Assembly (NCBI RefSeq): GCF_009833085.1
Contig: NZ_QRBZ01000035.1
Coordinates: 1-64,000 of the forward strand
Length of the DNA stretch: 64,000 nucleotides
Reading direction: 5' to 3'
From: Nitrosomonas oligotropha
GTDB lineage: Bacteria; Pseudomonadota; Gammaproteobacteria; Burkholderiales; Nitrosomonadaceae
The translations under genes and the position numbers were made by a program. Positions within the stretch are counted from its first letter, which is position 1, and each line of letters opens with the position of its first letter. Below the pieces are notes generated by a model. The model did not search any database. It was not told where the DNA came from and saw only the letters and a program-made list of their open reading frames with translations. Shown here piece after piece: positions 1-10,281 of the stretch.

Positions 1-25
1 AACGCTAGAAATTCTTACACCTTAT

Positions 26-48
26 AGAAAGAATTTCCTTTCTTTTTT
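26..48 (+). terminator. Weak hairpin with T-tract, end of an upstream gene
   Basis: A 6-bp stem (AGAAAG/CTTTCT) with a 6-base loop is followed by a run of T. It would fit an intrinsic terminator of a gene left of the window. The stem is short and AT-rich, so support is weak. Confidence 0.3.
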
Positions 49-145
49 GTGCTGCTACCATGAGATCAGCTATCAGCGTTTCTACAGGTAGTGGTAATAT
101 ACAAATTTTCTCGGTTCCAAAAAATTTCAAAGGATTGGTATCACC

Positions 146-1393
<1,248 letters not shown>

Positions 1394-1459
1394 ACCTCAT
1401 CAACCTGGACGGAATTGAATAATCGTCCGTTCAGGTTGTTATGGCGGGTTTAATTGCGT

Positions 1460-1942
1460 ATGAAATGTCCTTTTTGTAATGCCGATGACACCAATGTCAT
1501 CGATTCGAGGGTCAGCGAGGATGGTCACAAGATTCGCCGCCGCCGCCGCTGCCCTGCCTGTGATAAGCGTTTTACCACATACGAGACCGTCGAGCTCCGT
1601 TTGCCGCAGGTGGTCAAACACGATGGCAGCCGGACGGAATTTGACCGCAACAAATTGCTGACGGGTTTTAAGCGGGCGCTGCACAAACGCCCGGTTCCCA
1701 CCAGTTATGTCGATGCCGCGATTGATCGCATTGTGCAGAAATTTTTAGCGATGGGGGAACGCGAAGTTTCCTCGCGCAGTATCGGTGAAAGCGTGATGGA
1801 AGAGCTGTATAAACTCGATAAGGTTGCCTATATCCGCTTCGCATCGGTTTATAAAAGCTTCCAGGATGTGGATGACTTTCGCGATGCAATCAAGGAAGTG
1901 CAAAAACCGCATCAGCCGTTGCCAACCAACAAAGTATCCTGA
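1460..1942 (+). CDS. nrdR: Transcriptional repressor NrdR
   Basis: Zinc-ribbon/ATP-cone repressor that senses ATP/dATP and controls ribonucleotide reductase genes. The N-terminal ribbon has CPFC and CPAC pairs within the first 35 residues, with a basic RRRRRC stretch between them, followed by the ATP-cone. The family starts MKCPFC, so ATG 1460 is preferred over the in-frame TTG at 1454. The 160-residue length is normal. It lies between glyA and ribD on one strand, probably in one transcription unit. No NrdR box was searched for, since no nrd gene lies here. Confidence 0.95.
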   Translation: MKCPFCNADDTNVIDSRVSEDGHKIRRRRRCPACDKRFTTYETVELRLPQVVKHDGSRTEFDRNKLLTGFKRALHKRPVPTSYVDAAIDRIVQKFLAMGEREVSSRSIGESVMEELYKLDKVAYIRFASVYKSFQDVDDFRDAIKEVQKPHQPLPTNKVS

Positions 1943-2010
1943 ATCAATAGAATGGCTCTGGACGTTCTATTGCCAGCACAGCCCATTACTCCACCGCAAT
2001 AACAGTACCG

Positions 2011-3102
2011 ATGTTTTCTGCCGCAGATTATGCCTTCATGTCGCATGCCTTGCGCTTAGCCGAGCGAGGACTGTATAGCACGACACCCAATCCGCGCGTC
2101 GGTTGTGTGATTGTGCGCGATGAGCGGATTGCGGGCAGCGGCTGGCATGAAAAAGCGGGGCAGCCGCACGCGGAAATTAATGCTTTGGCTGCTGCGGGGA
2201 CTATAGCCCGTGGTGCGACCGCTTATGTGACGTTGGAGCCTTGCAGCCATCACGGCCGGACGCCGCCTTGCGCCGATGCTTTGATCGCCGCAGGTATCGC
2301 GCGGGTCGTTATGGCGATGGAAGACCCCAATCCGCTGGTATCCGGGCGTGGGCAGGCTGCATTGCAGCAGGCCGGGGTTATCGTGCAGACGGGATTGCTG
2401 CAAGCCGAAGCGCATGCATTGAATGCCGGTTTTGTTTCCCGCATGGCGCGGCAGAAGCCTTGGGTGCGTTTAAAAACAGCCGCCAGCCTGGATGGTAAGA
2501 CTGCACTGAATAATGGTGTCAGCCAGTGGATTACCGGTGAAGCGGCGCGGCGCGATGGCCACCGGTGGCGGGCTCGTTCATGCGCTATCATGACGGGCAT
2601 CGGCACCGTCAAGTCCGATGATCCGCAGTTGTCCGTCCGGCATATCGACACAGATCGTCAACCCAGGAAAGTCATCGTCGATAGCCATTTGGCGATACCT
2701 TTGGAGGCTCGCTTGCTGCAAGGCCGGGAAGAAACATTCATTTTCACCGCCCATGCAGAGAATCCGGAAAAAAAAGCTGCGCTGAGTCAGATGAATGCCC
2801 GGGTTATTGCGTTACCGGACGCCAAAGGCGCGGTTGATCTGCAACAAATGATGACGGTGCTGGCTGAATCCGGCATCAATGAAGTGCTGGTGGAAGCCGG
2901 TAGCGGGCTCAATAGCGCTCTGGTTGAAGCCGGATTAGTGGATGAATTAATTATTTATTTTGCCCCGCATTTAATCGGCAACGATGCGCAGGGTATGATT
3001 GCATTACCTGAACTGACCAATCTTGAACAAAAGAAAAAGCTTACGATTCAGGATATTCGCATGATCGGCCAGGATATCCGGATAATTGCGGGGTTTTTAT
3101 AA
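2011..3102 (+). CDS. ribD: Bifunctional riboflavin biosynthesis deaminase/reductase RibD
   Basis: Catalyses steps two and three of riboflavin synthesis: deamination of the pyrimidine from GTP, then NADPH-dependent reduction of the ribosyl side chain. The N-terminal cytidine-deaminase-like domain (about 1-145) carries the zinc and proton-shuttle motif PHAEINAL and the ligands of PCSHHGRTPPC. The C-terminal RibD reductase domain (about 150-363) ends IRIIAGFL. Length of 363 residues is typical. It ends only 6 bp from the convergent regA stop. It follows nrdR by 68 bp, as in many proteobacteria. Confidence 0.95.
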   Translation: MFSAADYAFMSHALRLAERGLYSTTPNPRVGCVIVRDERIAGSGWHEKAGQPHAEINALAAAGTIARGATAYVTLEPCSHHGRTPPCADALIAAGIARVVMAMEDPNPLVSGRGQAALQQAGVIVQTGLLQAEAHALNAGFVSRMARQKPWVRLKTAASLDGKTALNNGVSQWITGEAARRDGHRWRARSCAIMTGIGTVKSDDPQLSVRHIDTDRQPRKVIVDSHLAIPLEARLLQGREETFIFTAHAENPEKKAALSQMNARVIALPDAKGAVDLQQMMTVLAESGINEVLVEAGSGLNSALVEAGLVDELIIYFAPHLIGNDAQGMIALPELTNLEQKKKLTIQDIRMIGQDIRIIAGFL

Positions 3103-3108
3103 GACTTG

Positions 3109-3678
3109 TCATTCACGTAGCGGCCGCTTGGCGAGCTTACGCTGCAATGTGCGGCGATGCATGTTTAATATTCTGGCAGTGACCGAGATATTGTTGTCGT
3201 TCTCGGTGAGGATTCGTTGAATGTATTCCCATTCCAACCGGCCTACGGATAAAGGATGCGCGCTGATCGGAATGTTCGCTTCTCCAACTGTGCGTTCAAA
3301 AGCCGCCATGATTTCATCCGCGTCGACTGGCTTGGCGAGATAATGTGTGGCGCCGAGTTTGATCGCTTCTACCGCAGTGGCGATGCTGGCATACCCCGTC
3401 AACATGACAATTCGAGTGCCCGGATCCAGGTTTCTCAATCTCTCAACTAGGACCAAGCCCGATTCACTGGATAATTTTAGATCGACAATCGCATATTCCG
3501 GTGTGGATGTTTCAGCCAGACTCAGCGCATCATCGATAGTGTGCGCGCAGGTGATGCTAAAGCCTCGTTTTGTGAGCGCTTTGGACAATACATCGCAAAA
3601 AACTTCATCGTCGTCGACAATCAGTAAACTCGGGTATTCGCTATTATCCGTTAATGAAGGTTCAATCATGCTATTCAT
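3109..3678 (-). CDS. regA: Redox response regulator of the RegA/PrrA/RoxR family
   Basis: DNA-binding response regulator partnered with the adjacent RegB-type kinase. The receiver domain (about 17-130) has the acidic pocket VDDDE and phosphoacceptor D66 in AIVDLKL, with the switch Thr in MLTGYAS and Lys in AKPVD. A Fis-like helix-turn-helix near the C-terminus (NISVTARILNMHRRTLQRKL) is the family hallmark. Length of 189 residues is normal. The start overlaps the regB stop by four bases, so the pair is translationally coupled. In relatives these regulators adjust respiration, carbon fixation and nitrogen metabolism to redox state; the targets here are not visible. Confidence 0.9.
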   Translation of the reverse strand: MNSMIEPSLTDNSEYPSLLIVDDDEVFCDVLSKALTKRGFSITCAHTIDDALSLAETSTPEYAIVDLKLSSESGLVLVERLRNLDPGTRIVMLTGYASIATAVEAIKLGATHYLAKPVDADEIMAAFERTVGEANIPISAHPLSVGRLEWEYIQRILTENDNNISVTARILNMHRRTLQRKLAKRPLRE

Positions 3679-4937
3679 CCTATTAGCGGTAAAACAACCT
3701 GTGTGCAGGCTCCGCCGCCTTCGAGATTAAACAAGCGGACACTGCCGCCAAAGCGCTCAATATTGGCATTGGCGAGGAACAAGCCGATGCCGAAGCCTTG
3801 TCCCGGCGCCTTGGTGGAAAAGAAGGCTTCGCCAGCGCGCTGCATTACTTCCGCAGATAAACCTTTGCCGTCATCGTTAATTTCCAGTTTCAGTTCCAGA
3901 TTACCGTCCCAATGACTTTTAATTTCAATGCATTCGGACGATGCATCCGCTGCGTTATTCAGCAGATTCAGCAGCGATTGGCTTAATAATTGATTGTCCA
4001 TAATTTTGGGGGCTGGCAGGTCACCTGTGCTTTGATAAGTGAACTTAACCGAGGGACGTATCAGCTTCCATTTGTCGAGAATCTGATTAAGAAAGACATC
4101 TACGGGTAATTCGCTACCATGCTCGGCTCTGGCCTGACCTGCTTTCGCCAATAGCTGCGTTAAAGTTTGCTTGCAGTGTGCGATCTGATCGCGAAGAATA
4201 TGGATGTTATTCTGGAATTCAGTGTCCTGTGTGTATTCCTGCTGTAATTCTCCCGCGACGACGGCCATGGTCGAGAGGGGTGTGCCGAGTTCATGCGCGG
4301 CGCCGGCGGCCAATGTTCCCAATGCGATGATTTGCTCATTGCGCAATGCATGCTCTCGCGCCTTGGCGAGATCCTGATCCCGTTCGCGGATGGAGGAACT
4401 CATTCTCACGACGAACCATGCAATGATGACGGTACTTAACACAAAAGCCAGCCACATCCCTGATACATGCAACGCAAATTCAGTCAGATGCTTGTTGTGG
4501 TCGTGCGGTAACGGCACGTAATTGAACAGCAACAAGGTGTAGCAGGCGATTGTAATGATCGCCATGGTCCAGGTGTAACGCCATGGCAGCGTGGCCGCAG
4601 CTATCGTCATCGGTAGCAGAAATAATGAGATAAATGGATTCGTAGAGCCACCGCTGAAATACAGCAATGTGCTGAGTGCCAGGACATCGATCTGAAGTTG
4701 TAAGAAAAATTCCAGGTGGGATACCGGCCAATTGCGATGCAAGCGGATCCATGTCAGTAGATTTAACAGAGCGAGCAACGTGACCACGGTGATCATTTGC
4801 GTCCAGGGAATGACGATATCGATAGTCCAATACACTAAAGCAAAGGTCAGGCACTGCGCGGCAATGGCGATGTTTCGTAGCAGAAACAGGCGCTGCAAAT
4901 TTTTACTGAGGGGCGATTGACTGAGATCACTGAACAT
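3675..4937 (-). CDS. regB: Redox sensor histidine kinase of the RegB/PrrB/RoxS family
   Basis: Inner-membrane sensor kinase with about six N-terminal transmembrane helices (about 20-180). The quinone-binding signature GGSTNPF is at 96-102, as in RegB. The H-box AAGAAHELGTPLS places the phosphorylated histidine at H215, and Cys255 (IAHCKQTL) matches the position of the redox-active cysteine of RegB. The C-terminal ATPase has N, G1 and G2 boxes (NLLNNAADAS, DDGKG, GFGIGLFLA). It is the first gene of a two-gene unit with regA. Known relatives lower kinase activity when the quinone pool is oxidised. Confidence 0.92.
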   Translation of the reverse strand: MFSDLSQSPLSKNLQRLFLLRNIAIAAQCLTFALVYWTIDIVIPWTQMITVVTLLALLNLLTWIRLHRNWPVSHLEFFLQLQIDVLALSTLLYFSGGSTNPFISLFLLPMTIAAATLPWRYTWTMAIITIACYTLLLFNYVPLPHDHNKHLTEFALHVSGMWLAFVLSTVIIAWFVVRMSSSIRERDQDLAKAREHALRNEQIIALGTLAAGAAHELGTPLSTMAVVAGELQQEYTQDTEFQNNIHILRDQIAHCKQTLTQLLAKAGQARAEHGSELPVDVFLNQILDKWKLIRPSVKFTYQSTGDLPAPKIMDNQLLSQSLLNLLNNAADASSECIEIKSHWDGNLELKLEINDDGKGLSAEVMQRAGEAFFSTKAPGQGFGIGLFLANANIERFGGSVRLFNLEGGGACTQVVLPLIG

Positions 4938-5264
4938 TTAGGATGGTGCAGCTTTAATTGCCTGGGAAACCTGTAACATTAGCTTAAATTATTCTGTATG
5001 GCTATGCGACAAATTGTCTCAGGTATAATTCGGCAAGATTAGAATAGAAAAATCAGCGGATGTATTCATGCTGCGCAGCAAATGGCATTGTGAAAAACAT
5101 GACGGTACGAACATTTGCCGGAATCGTGGTAAGCGGCGGTTTTTTCGGTTAGAATCGTGGGCCGGTTTTGTGGTGGACCGGGAGCTGGAGTTATCTTATT
5201 GAATTTTTTTATGATTCTAATCCCTGTTCCCAGTATCCAGCCTGTTAGCGCGGAATATTAGCAG
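4938..5264. other. 327-bp intergenic region between regB and a small ORF
   Basis: This stretch separates the divergent regB start from the small ORF at 5268 and must contain the regBA promoter on the minus strand. The only plus-strand reading frame of note is 5068-5202 (44 codons), which resembles no family I know and has no clear ribosome-binding site. No RNA gene or convincing promoter was recognised. Confidence 0.4.
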
Positions 5265-5267
5265 TTG

Positions 5268-5474
5268 ATGGCGTACTTGGCCAACTTACCGGGAATTTCG
5301 AGATGTATTCATACTGAAGCGGGTACCGGACAAACGCTGATAGAAATCTACCGGATTGGTAATACCAAAGTGTTACCGGTTGAGGAGGTCAGCAGCCTTC
5401 CTTGTGTTGACCGGGTAGTCAGGATTTCCGGGGAGTATCGTGCTGCACTGGTGGGATGTTATCAAGCAGCCTAA
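5268..5474 (+). CDS. Small protein resembling a free-standing DAHP-synthase regulatory (FXD) domain
   Basis: A 68-residue ORF with ATG at 5268 (an in-frame TTG at 5265 is also possible; TAG lies just upstream). The segment with LPGISRCIH, TLIEIYRIGN and SLPCVDRVVRISGEYR has the order and spacing of the ferredoxin-like regulatory domain that precedes the catalytic barrel in Thermotoga/Bacillus-type DAHP synthases, where VEsVVRVxKPYK closes the domain. No catalytic domain follows; ispH starts 85 bp downstream. It may be a stand-alone regulatory domain, a gene remnant or a chance ORF. The resemblance is judged by eye. Confidence 0.4.
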   Translation: MAYLANLPGISRCIHTEAGTGQTLIEIYRIGNTKVLPVEEVSSLPCVDRVVRISGEYRAALVGCYQAA

Positions 5475-5559
5475 AAATAATAGCGCCAAAATTTTAATGC
5501 CTGATGTTTGTATCAGAGAATGAGTATAGGCAAGCTATCCATTGTTGGAGGATAAATAG

Positions 5560-6504
5560 ATGATCAAAGTACTACTTTCAAACCCGAGGGGTTTTTGTGC
5601 CGGTGTGGACCGAGCGATAGAAATTGTGGAGCGTGCGTTAACGATGCACGGAGCGCCGATTTATGTGCGGCATGAAGTCGTTCACAACCGTTTCGTGGTC
5701 GAGAACCTGGAGAAGAAAGGCGCCGTATTTGTTGAAAATCTGGATGAAGTGCCGCAAGACAGCATTCTGATTTTCAGTGCGCACGGTGTATCGCACGCGG
5801 TACGGCGCGAGGCGGCGGATCGGAAACTGAAGGTATTTGACGCAACTTGCCCGCTGGTCACCAAAGTGCATGTGGAAGTAGCCAAAATGCGCAAAGAGGG
5901 CAAGGAAATTATCATGATCGGCCACCAAGGGCACCCGGAAGTTGAAGGCACGATGGGGCAAATTGAAGGTGTCGATAAAGGGATGTATCTGGTTGAAACC
6001 GAAACGGATGTAGATACCTTAAAAGTTAAGGACGAAACAAATTTGGCGTATGTGACGCAGACGACATTGTCGGTCGACGATGCTGCGCGCATTGTGGATG
6101 CCTTAAAGAAACGATTTCCAATGATTACCGGCCCTAAAAAAGACGATATCTGCTATGCCACGCAGAATCGTCAGGATGCCGTTAAGAAAATGGTTAATCA
6201 ATGCGATCTGGTCATCGTCGTCGGTTCTCCCAATAGTTCAAATTCTAACCGGTTGTGTGAAGTCGCACGGAATGCCAATGTAGAATCGTATATGGTGGAT
6301 CGTGCCGAGCAATTGCAAGAAGCCTGGTTTGTCGGGAAGAAAATTATCGGTATTACGGCCGGAGCTTCTGCGCCGGAAATTCTGGTGCAACAAGTGATTT
6401 CCCGGCTTAAGCAAATCGGAGCCGAACAAATCGGTGAAGATGTGACGATAGAAGAATTGAGTGGCGTGGTGGAATCGGTGGTGTTTCCATTGCCCAAAGC
6501 TTGA
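5560..6504 (+). CDS. ispH: 4-hydroxy-3-methylbut-2-enyl diphosphate reductase
   Basis: Last step of the MEP pathway: an Fe-S enzyme reducing HMBPP to IPP and DMAPP. Cluster cysteines are visible at C13 ([10 protein letters not shown]), near residue 96 (DATCPLV) and near 197 (DICYATQNR), and the catalytic region [11 protein letters not shown] and the C-terminal [11 protein letters not shown] are present. The 314-residue length is normal. GGAGGA at 5547-5552 lies 7 bases before the ATG and fixes the start. It is convergent with thiO, 6 bp apart. Confidence 0.96.
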   Translation: MIKVLLSNPRGFCAGVDRAIEIVERALTMHGAPIYVRHEVVHNRFVVENLEKKGAVFVENLDEVPQDSILIFSAHGVSHAVRREAADRKLKVFDATCPLVTKVHVEVAKMRKEGKEIIMIGHQGHPEVEGTMGQIEGVDKGMYLVETETDVDTLKVKDETNLAYVTQTTLSVDDAARIVDALKKRFPMITGPKKDDICYATQNRQDAVKKMVNQCDLVIVVGSPNSSNSNRLCEVARNANVESYMVDRAEQLQEAWFVGKKIIGITAGASAPEILVQQVISRLKQIGAEQIGEDVTIEELSGVVESVVFPLPKA

Positions 6505-6510
6505 TGTTTT

Positions 6511-7617
6511 TTAGTTAGTATCCCATCCCGCCTGGTAAGGAGCGGTATCAAACGGTTGTGCTGCTCCAGTCATTTCGTTTACCAGAATTTCCGCACTGGC
6601 AGGGGCCATCGTGACGCCATAGCGGAAGTGCCCGCTATTAATCAGAAGATTGCGAATGACCGGATGCCGCCCAATGGTGGGGATATTCTCTAACGAAGCC
6701 GGACGTAATCCTGACCAATGCTGCTTGATGGGCGTTTTCTCAAGTGCTGGCAGAATAATTTGAGCCCGCTCAAGCAGAGAATCGCGCGCGGCTATTGTCG
6801 TTTGCTTGTTAAATCCTGCATCCTCCAAAGTACTGCCAATGAGTAAATGACCATCGCGGCGTGGAATAAGATACAAGTCATTCTGCACGATAATGGCTGG
6901 TATAGGAGGCGTATCAAATTTAAATAGTAGCATTTGCCCTTTTACCGGTTTGATATCCAATTTGAGTGCATGGATTCCCAAAATTTTTGTACTCCAAGCA
7001 CCTGCGCACACAATATAGTTATCGGCCGGAAATTCTCCACACAATGTAGCAACGGATTGTATGTGCCGGTCTGTTATTTTTAGATGATTGACTGCGCAGT
7101 TTTCAATGATCTTCCCACCCAATAGTTCAACTCGGCTGCGCAACGCACGTAAAAGTCTTGGGTTACGGACTTGAGCAACATCCGGCAGGAATAAAGCACA
7201 ATTCTGAGCTTTATTCATTTGATCGGCAATAACGGCATAGATTGAATGAATATCACAAGCCGTACGCTGCTCTAGCTTTATCCCTCGCATGGAACACCAC
7301 CGTCGGGCAGTTTCTTCATCATAAGGCGGCAAAATCAACATGCCGGATATTTGGTACTCCGGGTCAATGCCAGAAGTTTCACGCAATATAGAAACCCATT
7401 CCGGAAATTGCAACACACTATAGCTGGTAAGACTTGTAACCGCATCGGAATAGCGCCAAGGAAAAAGCGGCGACAAAATACCACCGCCTGCCCAGGATGA
7501 TTCTTGCCCGGTTTTGTTGCGCTCAAGAATCGTAACTTTGGCACCCTGAACTAAAAGGCGCTCTGCTGTTGCAAGCCCTATGATTCCTGCGCCGATGACG
7601 ATGACATCTTGTTTCAT
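6511..7617 (-). CDS. thiO: Glycine oxidase ThiO (FAD-dependent)
   Basis: FAD amine oxidase that oxidises glycine to iminoglycine for the thiazole half of thiamine. The N-terminal Rossmann motif VIVIGAGIIGLATAERL binds FAD. A DAO-type substrate domain follows, with the C-terminal GHFRYGVTMAPASAE typical of the family. I chose the ATG at 7617 because the family begins a few residues before the Rossmann motif; a TTG at 7668 would add 17 residues that look non-native. There is no strong ribosome-binding site at either. No other thi gene is adjacent. Confidence 0.85.
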   Translation of the reverse strand: MKQDVIVIGAGIIGLATAERLLVQGAKVTILERNKTGQESSWAGGGILSPLFPWRYSDAVTSLTSYSVLQFPEWVSILRETSGIDPEYQISGMLILPPYDEETARRWCSMRGIKLEQRTACDIHSIYAVIADQMNKAQNCALFLPDVAQVRNPRLLRALRSRVELLGGKIIENCAVNHLKITDRHIQSVATLCGEFPADNYIVCAGAWSTKILGIHALKLDIKPVKGQMLLFKFDTPPIPAIIVQNDLYLIPRRDGHLLIGSTLEDAGFNKQTTIAARDSLLERAQIILPALEKTPIKQHWSGLRPASLENIPTIGRHPVIRNLLINSGHFRYGVTMAPASAEILVNEMTGAAQPFDTAPYQAGWDTN

Positions 7618-7839
7618 AATGGCTTGAGAGTTTGTTTTTGCTGACAGATAGAAATTTTGGTAAGGCAAATTCTATTCCCTACCGATAGTTGGAAAATGCT
7701 TTGCACTGAATTTATAGATTGTGATGGATATTAGATTGTGCTCGAAAAGCTAAAGTTTGTCTAAATTATGGCCGCTAAAATCTAGCCGATAGATAGCACT
7801 AATTGAGTCTAAAGAGATAAAAGAAAAGAGTATTGAAAT

Positions 7840-8382
7840 ATGCAAATGGGAAAGAGGCAATTAGTTAACCGGTTGTATCAGCATGGTTTCACTTTGACTG
7901 AACTGTTGGTCACCTTAAGTGTGGCCAGCATTCTGTTAACAGTTGCTGTACCTAGCTATCGCACCTTTGTACAAAACAATAGACAATCGACACAGAGCAA
8001 CAATTTTTATTCCACGCTGGCTTTGGCGAAAAGTGAAGCTATTCGTCGCAGTAGCCCTGTCACAGTTTGCCCTAGCACAAACGGTACAAGCTGCACTGGA
8101 GGGGTAATCTGGTCGAATGGTTGGCTGGTTTTTGCTGATACCAATAGCAATGGTGTCGTTGAAGCTGGCGATGAAATTTTGCAGGTTGGGGCAGCTTTCT
8201 CGGGCGGAAATACCTTTTCAGGAACCAAAGCACGAGTCACTTTCACAGCCAATGGCTTCTCTATGGCATCCAACGATACTTTTACATTGTGCGACAACCG
8301 GGGGGCGGCATATTCCAAAGCTATTATCCTAAATAATCAGGGGCGTTTTCGTACTGAGACAGGCACCGGAACATGCGGATAA
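7840..8382 (+). CDS. fimT: Type IV pilus minor pilin, FimT/GspH family
   Basis: First gene of a minor-pilin operon. The class III prepilin peptide is at about residues 10-40: cleavage after Gly in HGFTLTELLVT, followed by a hydrophobic helix. The C-terminal part has the GspH/FimT features LALAKSEAIRR and paired cysteines in VCPSTNGTSC. It could be called fimU by analogy with Pseudomonas. Its end overlaps pilV by 10 bp. Minor pilins form the priming complex at the pilus tip in the inner membrane. Confidence 0.88.
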   Translation: MQMGKRQLVNRLYQHGFTLTELLVTLSVASILLTVAVPSYRTFVQNNRQSTQSNNFYSTLALAKSEAIRRSSPVTVCPSTNGTSCTGGVIWSNGWLVFADTNSNGVVEAGDEILQVGAAFSGGNTFSGTKARVTFTANGFSMASNDTFTLCDNRGAAYSKAIILNNQGRFRTETGTGTCG

Positions 8383-8882
8383 ATAGAAAATCCTTAATGC
8401 GACGACAAGTTCAGGCTAACGGTTTTAGTTTGATAGAAGTGCTCATTACGATTTTGATTGTGTCTTTTGGTTTATTGAGTATGGCAGCACTGGTTGTATC
8501 AGGTGCGCGAGGTAACAATGTCGCGTACTACCGTTCGATAGCCAGTAAACAAACAGAGGATATCACCGATCGCATGCGCGCCAACATAGCCGGTGTAACT
8601 GCAGGTGCATATGATGCGCTTACTGCAACTATTCCAAGTAGTTTGGATTGCGTCACAAATACCTGTAGTTCAACACAAATGGCAACTTATGATCACGCTC
8701 AATGGAATACGGCAAATGCCAGGTTATTGCCAGGCGGGGCTGGAACTGTGAATGGAAGTTTAACCACAGGGTATACAGTTATCTTGATGTGGACCGAGAA
8801 GGAAATGAACGGCGAAGCAGATCCTAATTGTCTCGGGGGTGTAGTTAATACCCGATGTTTCGTTACGAGGTTTGCTCCATGA
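8373..8882 (+). CDS. pilV: Type IV pilus minor pilin PilV
   Basis: Prepilin-like protein of 169 residues. The leader ends at Gly in NGFSLIEVLITI with Glu at +5, followed by a hydrophobic helix with SFGLLSMAAL, a PilV hallmark. It overlaps fimT by 10 bp and the likely pilW start by four bases (ATGA), so the genes are translationally coupled. An ATG at 8397 is a possible shorter start. Its role is assembly of the priming tip complex. Confidence 0.87.
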   Translation: MRINRKSLMRRQVQANGFSLIEVLITILIVSFGLLSMAALVVSGARGNNVAYYRSIASKQTEDITDRMRANIAGVTAGAYDALTATIPSSLDCVTNTCSSTQMATYDHAQWNTANARLLPGGAGTVNGSLTTGYTVILMWTEKEMNGEADPNCLGGVVNTRCFVTRFAP

Positions 8883-9679
8883 TAATTATTTCAACAGTCC
8901 AGCAGAATAATTTCAAAATTGAGCGACGGAATAGAGCGCCGAATATTCAGCGTGGCTTTACTCTGGTTGAGCTGATGATCGGAATGACAATCGGCTTGGT
9001 ATTACTACTCGTTATCGGCAGTGTTTTTGTCAGTAGCCGACAAGTATTCCGTGAGCAGGAAGATAATGCCCGCGTGCAAGAGAGCGGGCGTTTTGCATTG
9101 GAGATTATTGGCCGCAGTATCAAGCAAGCTGGGCATGTGGAAATGCCATTTTCTGGATTCAAAGTTGAATTCACTGGTACTGCTATTAGCGGTACCAATG
9201 GCGGTACCGGTGTAGCCGATACCCTGACGGTTCAATATGAAGGCACAACCGGAGATAGTGATTGTGAAGGAACAGGCGTTACTGTTGCGGGCAGGATTAT
9301 TCAGAATCATTTTAATATTGATGCTGCCAATGCTGAATTACAGTGTGATGGTCAAATTTCCGATACTCCAACGGTGCCAGGGGCGGCGCCGTTGGGTCAA
9401 GTACTGCTGAGTGATGTAGAAGATTTACAAGTTCTATATGGGGTAGATACCAATGGTGATCAATCCGTTGACCGGTATGTGGAGTCACCTCTGGATTGGG
9501 AACAAGTGGTTACTGTACGCGCGTGTGTTTTGGTTCGTTCTGAGAAGACAAACGTGGTGTCTGCGGGAAATTACCTGAATTGCAGCGGAACATCAATCGC
9601 AATTCCAGCCGACAGACGGCTAAGAAGAGCTTTTACAGCAACCTTTAATTTACGTAATCGTATTAATGGTACGCCATGA
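8879..9679 (+). CDS. pilW: Type IV pilus minor pilin PilW
   Basis: Prepilin-like protein with cleavage in RGFTLVELMIGMTIG and a hydrophobic helix, then a large C-terminal domain with several cysteines, matching PilW. I take ATG 8879, which gives the ATGA overlap with pilV; an upstream ATG at 8855 would add 8 residues and a 28-bp overlap. The C-terminal portion includes DTNGDQSVDRY, a possible calcium-binding loop. It overlaps pilX by four bases. Confidence 0.88.
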   Translation: MIIISTVQQNNFKIERRNRAPNIQRGFTLVELMIGMTIGLVLLLVIGSVFVSSRQVFREQEDNARVQESGRFALEIIGRSIKQAGHVEMPFSGFKVEFTGTAISGTNGGTGVADTLTVQYEGTTGDSDCEGTGVTVAGRIIQNHFNIDAANAELQCDGQISDTPTVPGAAPLGQVLLSDVEDLQVLYGVDTNGDQSVDRYVESPLDWEQVVTVRACVLVRSEKTNVVSAGNYLNCSGTSIAIPADRRLRRAFTATFNLRNRINGTP

Positions 9680-10248
9680 ATATAAATTCATATCTTCATC
9701 AGCGGCAGAGTGGGGCTGTATTTGTGACAGGTTTGATTTTTCTGCTGGTTTTGTCTCTTCTGGGAATAACAGCTGCAAAGATGGCAACGATAGAAGAACG
9801 AATGTCTGCCAATATACGAGATCGTATGCTCGCAACGCAAGCGGCTGAAATGGCACTGCGTTATGCCGAACACCACATTCGTGATAATGATCCATCCACG
9901 AACTCACCTAAATCGATTGAAGGGATGAGTGAATTTGACACGAATTGCACTGATGGATTTTGTTATTACGGTTCTGGAGTGGATGCTCCGGCTGTGTCGT
10001 CATGGACTACGTATTGCACTCCTGCTTGCCCCATCAGCTACGTTACGGGCAATATTTTTAGAGTTGATGGTGTTGCATATACAGCACCTAATTTGCCTGT
10101 TGGGGTGCCAGCCCCGACTTATTTGATTGAAGGAATTCAGAAAACCCCACCAGGTAATTTTCTAAGATATTACTACCGCATCACGGTCCGAGCTCAAGGA
10201 GCCAAGCAAGGCACTGTAGTGTGGTTACAAGAAGTTTTTAGGCCATAG
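9676..10248 (+). CDS. pilX: Type IV pilus minor pilin PilX
   Basis: A 190-residue protein with the PilX-type N-terminus: a short basic leader, QSGAVFVTGLIFLLVLSLLGIT, and then MEERMSAN-like sequence (TIEERMSANIRDR) and AAEMALRYAE. The usual Gly/Phe cleavage site is replaced by SGAV, as in other PilX. Two cysteine-bearing loops follow (NCTDGFCYYG, YCTPACP). It overlaps pilW by four bases and precedes pilY1 by 33 bp. Confidence 0.87.
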   Translation: MNINSYLHQRQSGAVFVTGLIFLLVLSLLGITAAKMATIEERMSANIRDRMLATQAAEMALRYAEHHIRDNDPSTNSPKSIEGMSEFDTNCTDGFCYYGSGVDAPAVSSWTTYCTPACPISYVTGNIFRVDGVAYTAPNLPVGVPAPTYLIEGIQKTPPGNFLRYYYRITVRAQGAKQGTVVWLQEVFRP

Positions 10249-10281
10249 GTTTACGAGAAAACTGTCAGGGATATAAAGATC

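Noticed and set aside
5068-5202. 44-codon ORF upstream of the FXD-like gene
   Set aside because: No ribosome-binding site, no recognised similarity, biased basic composition.
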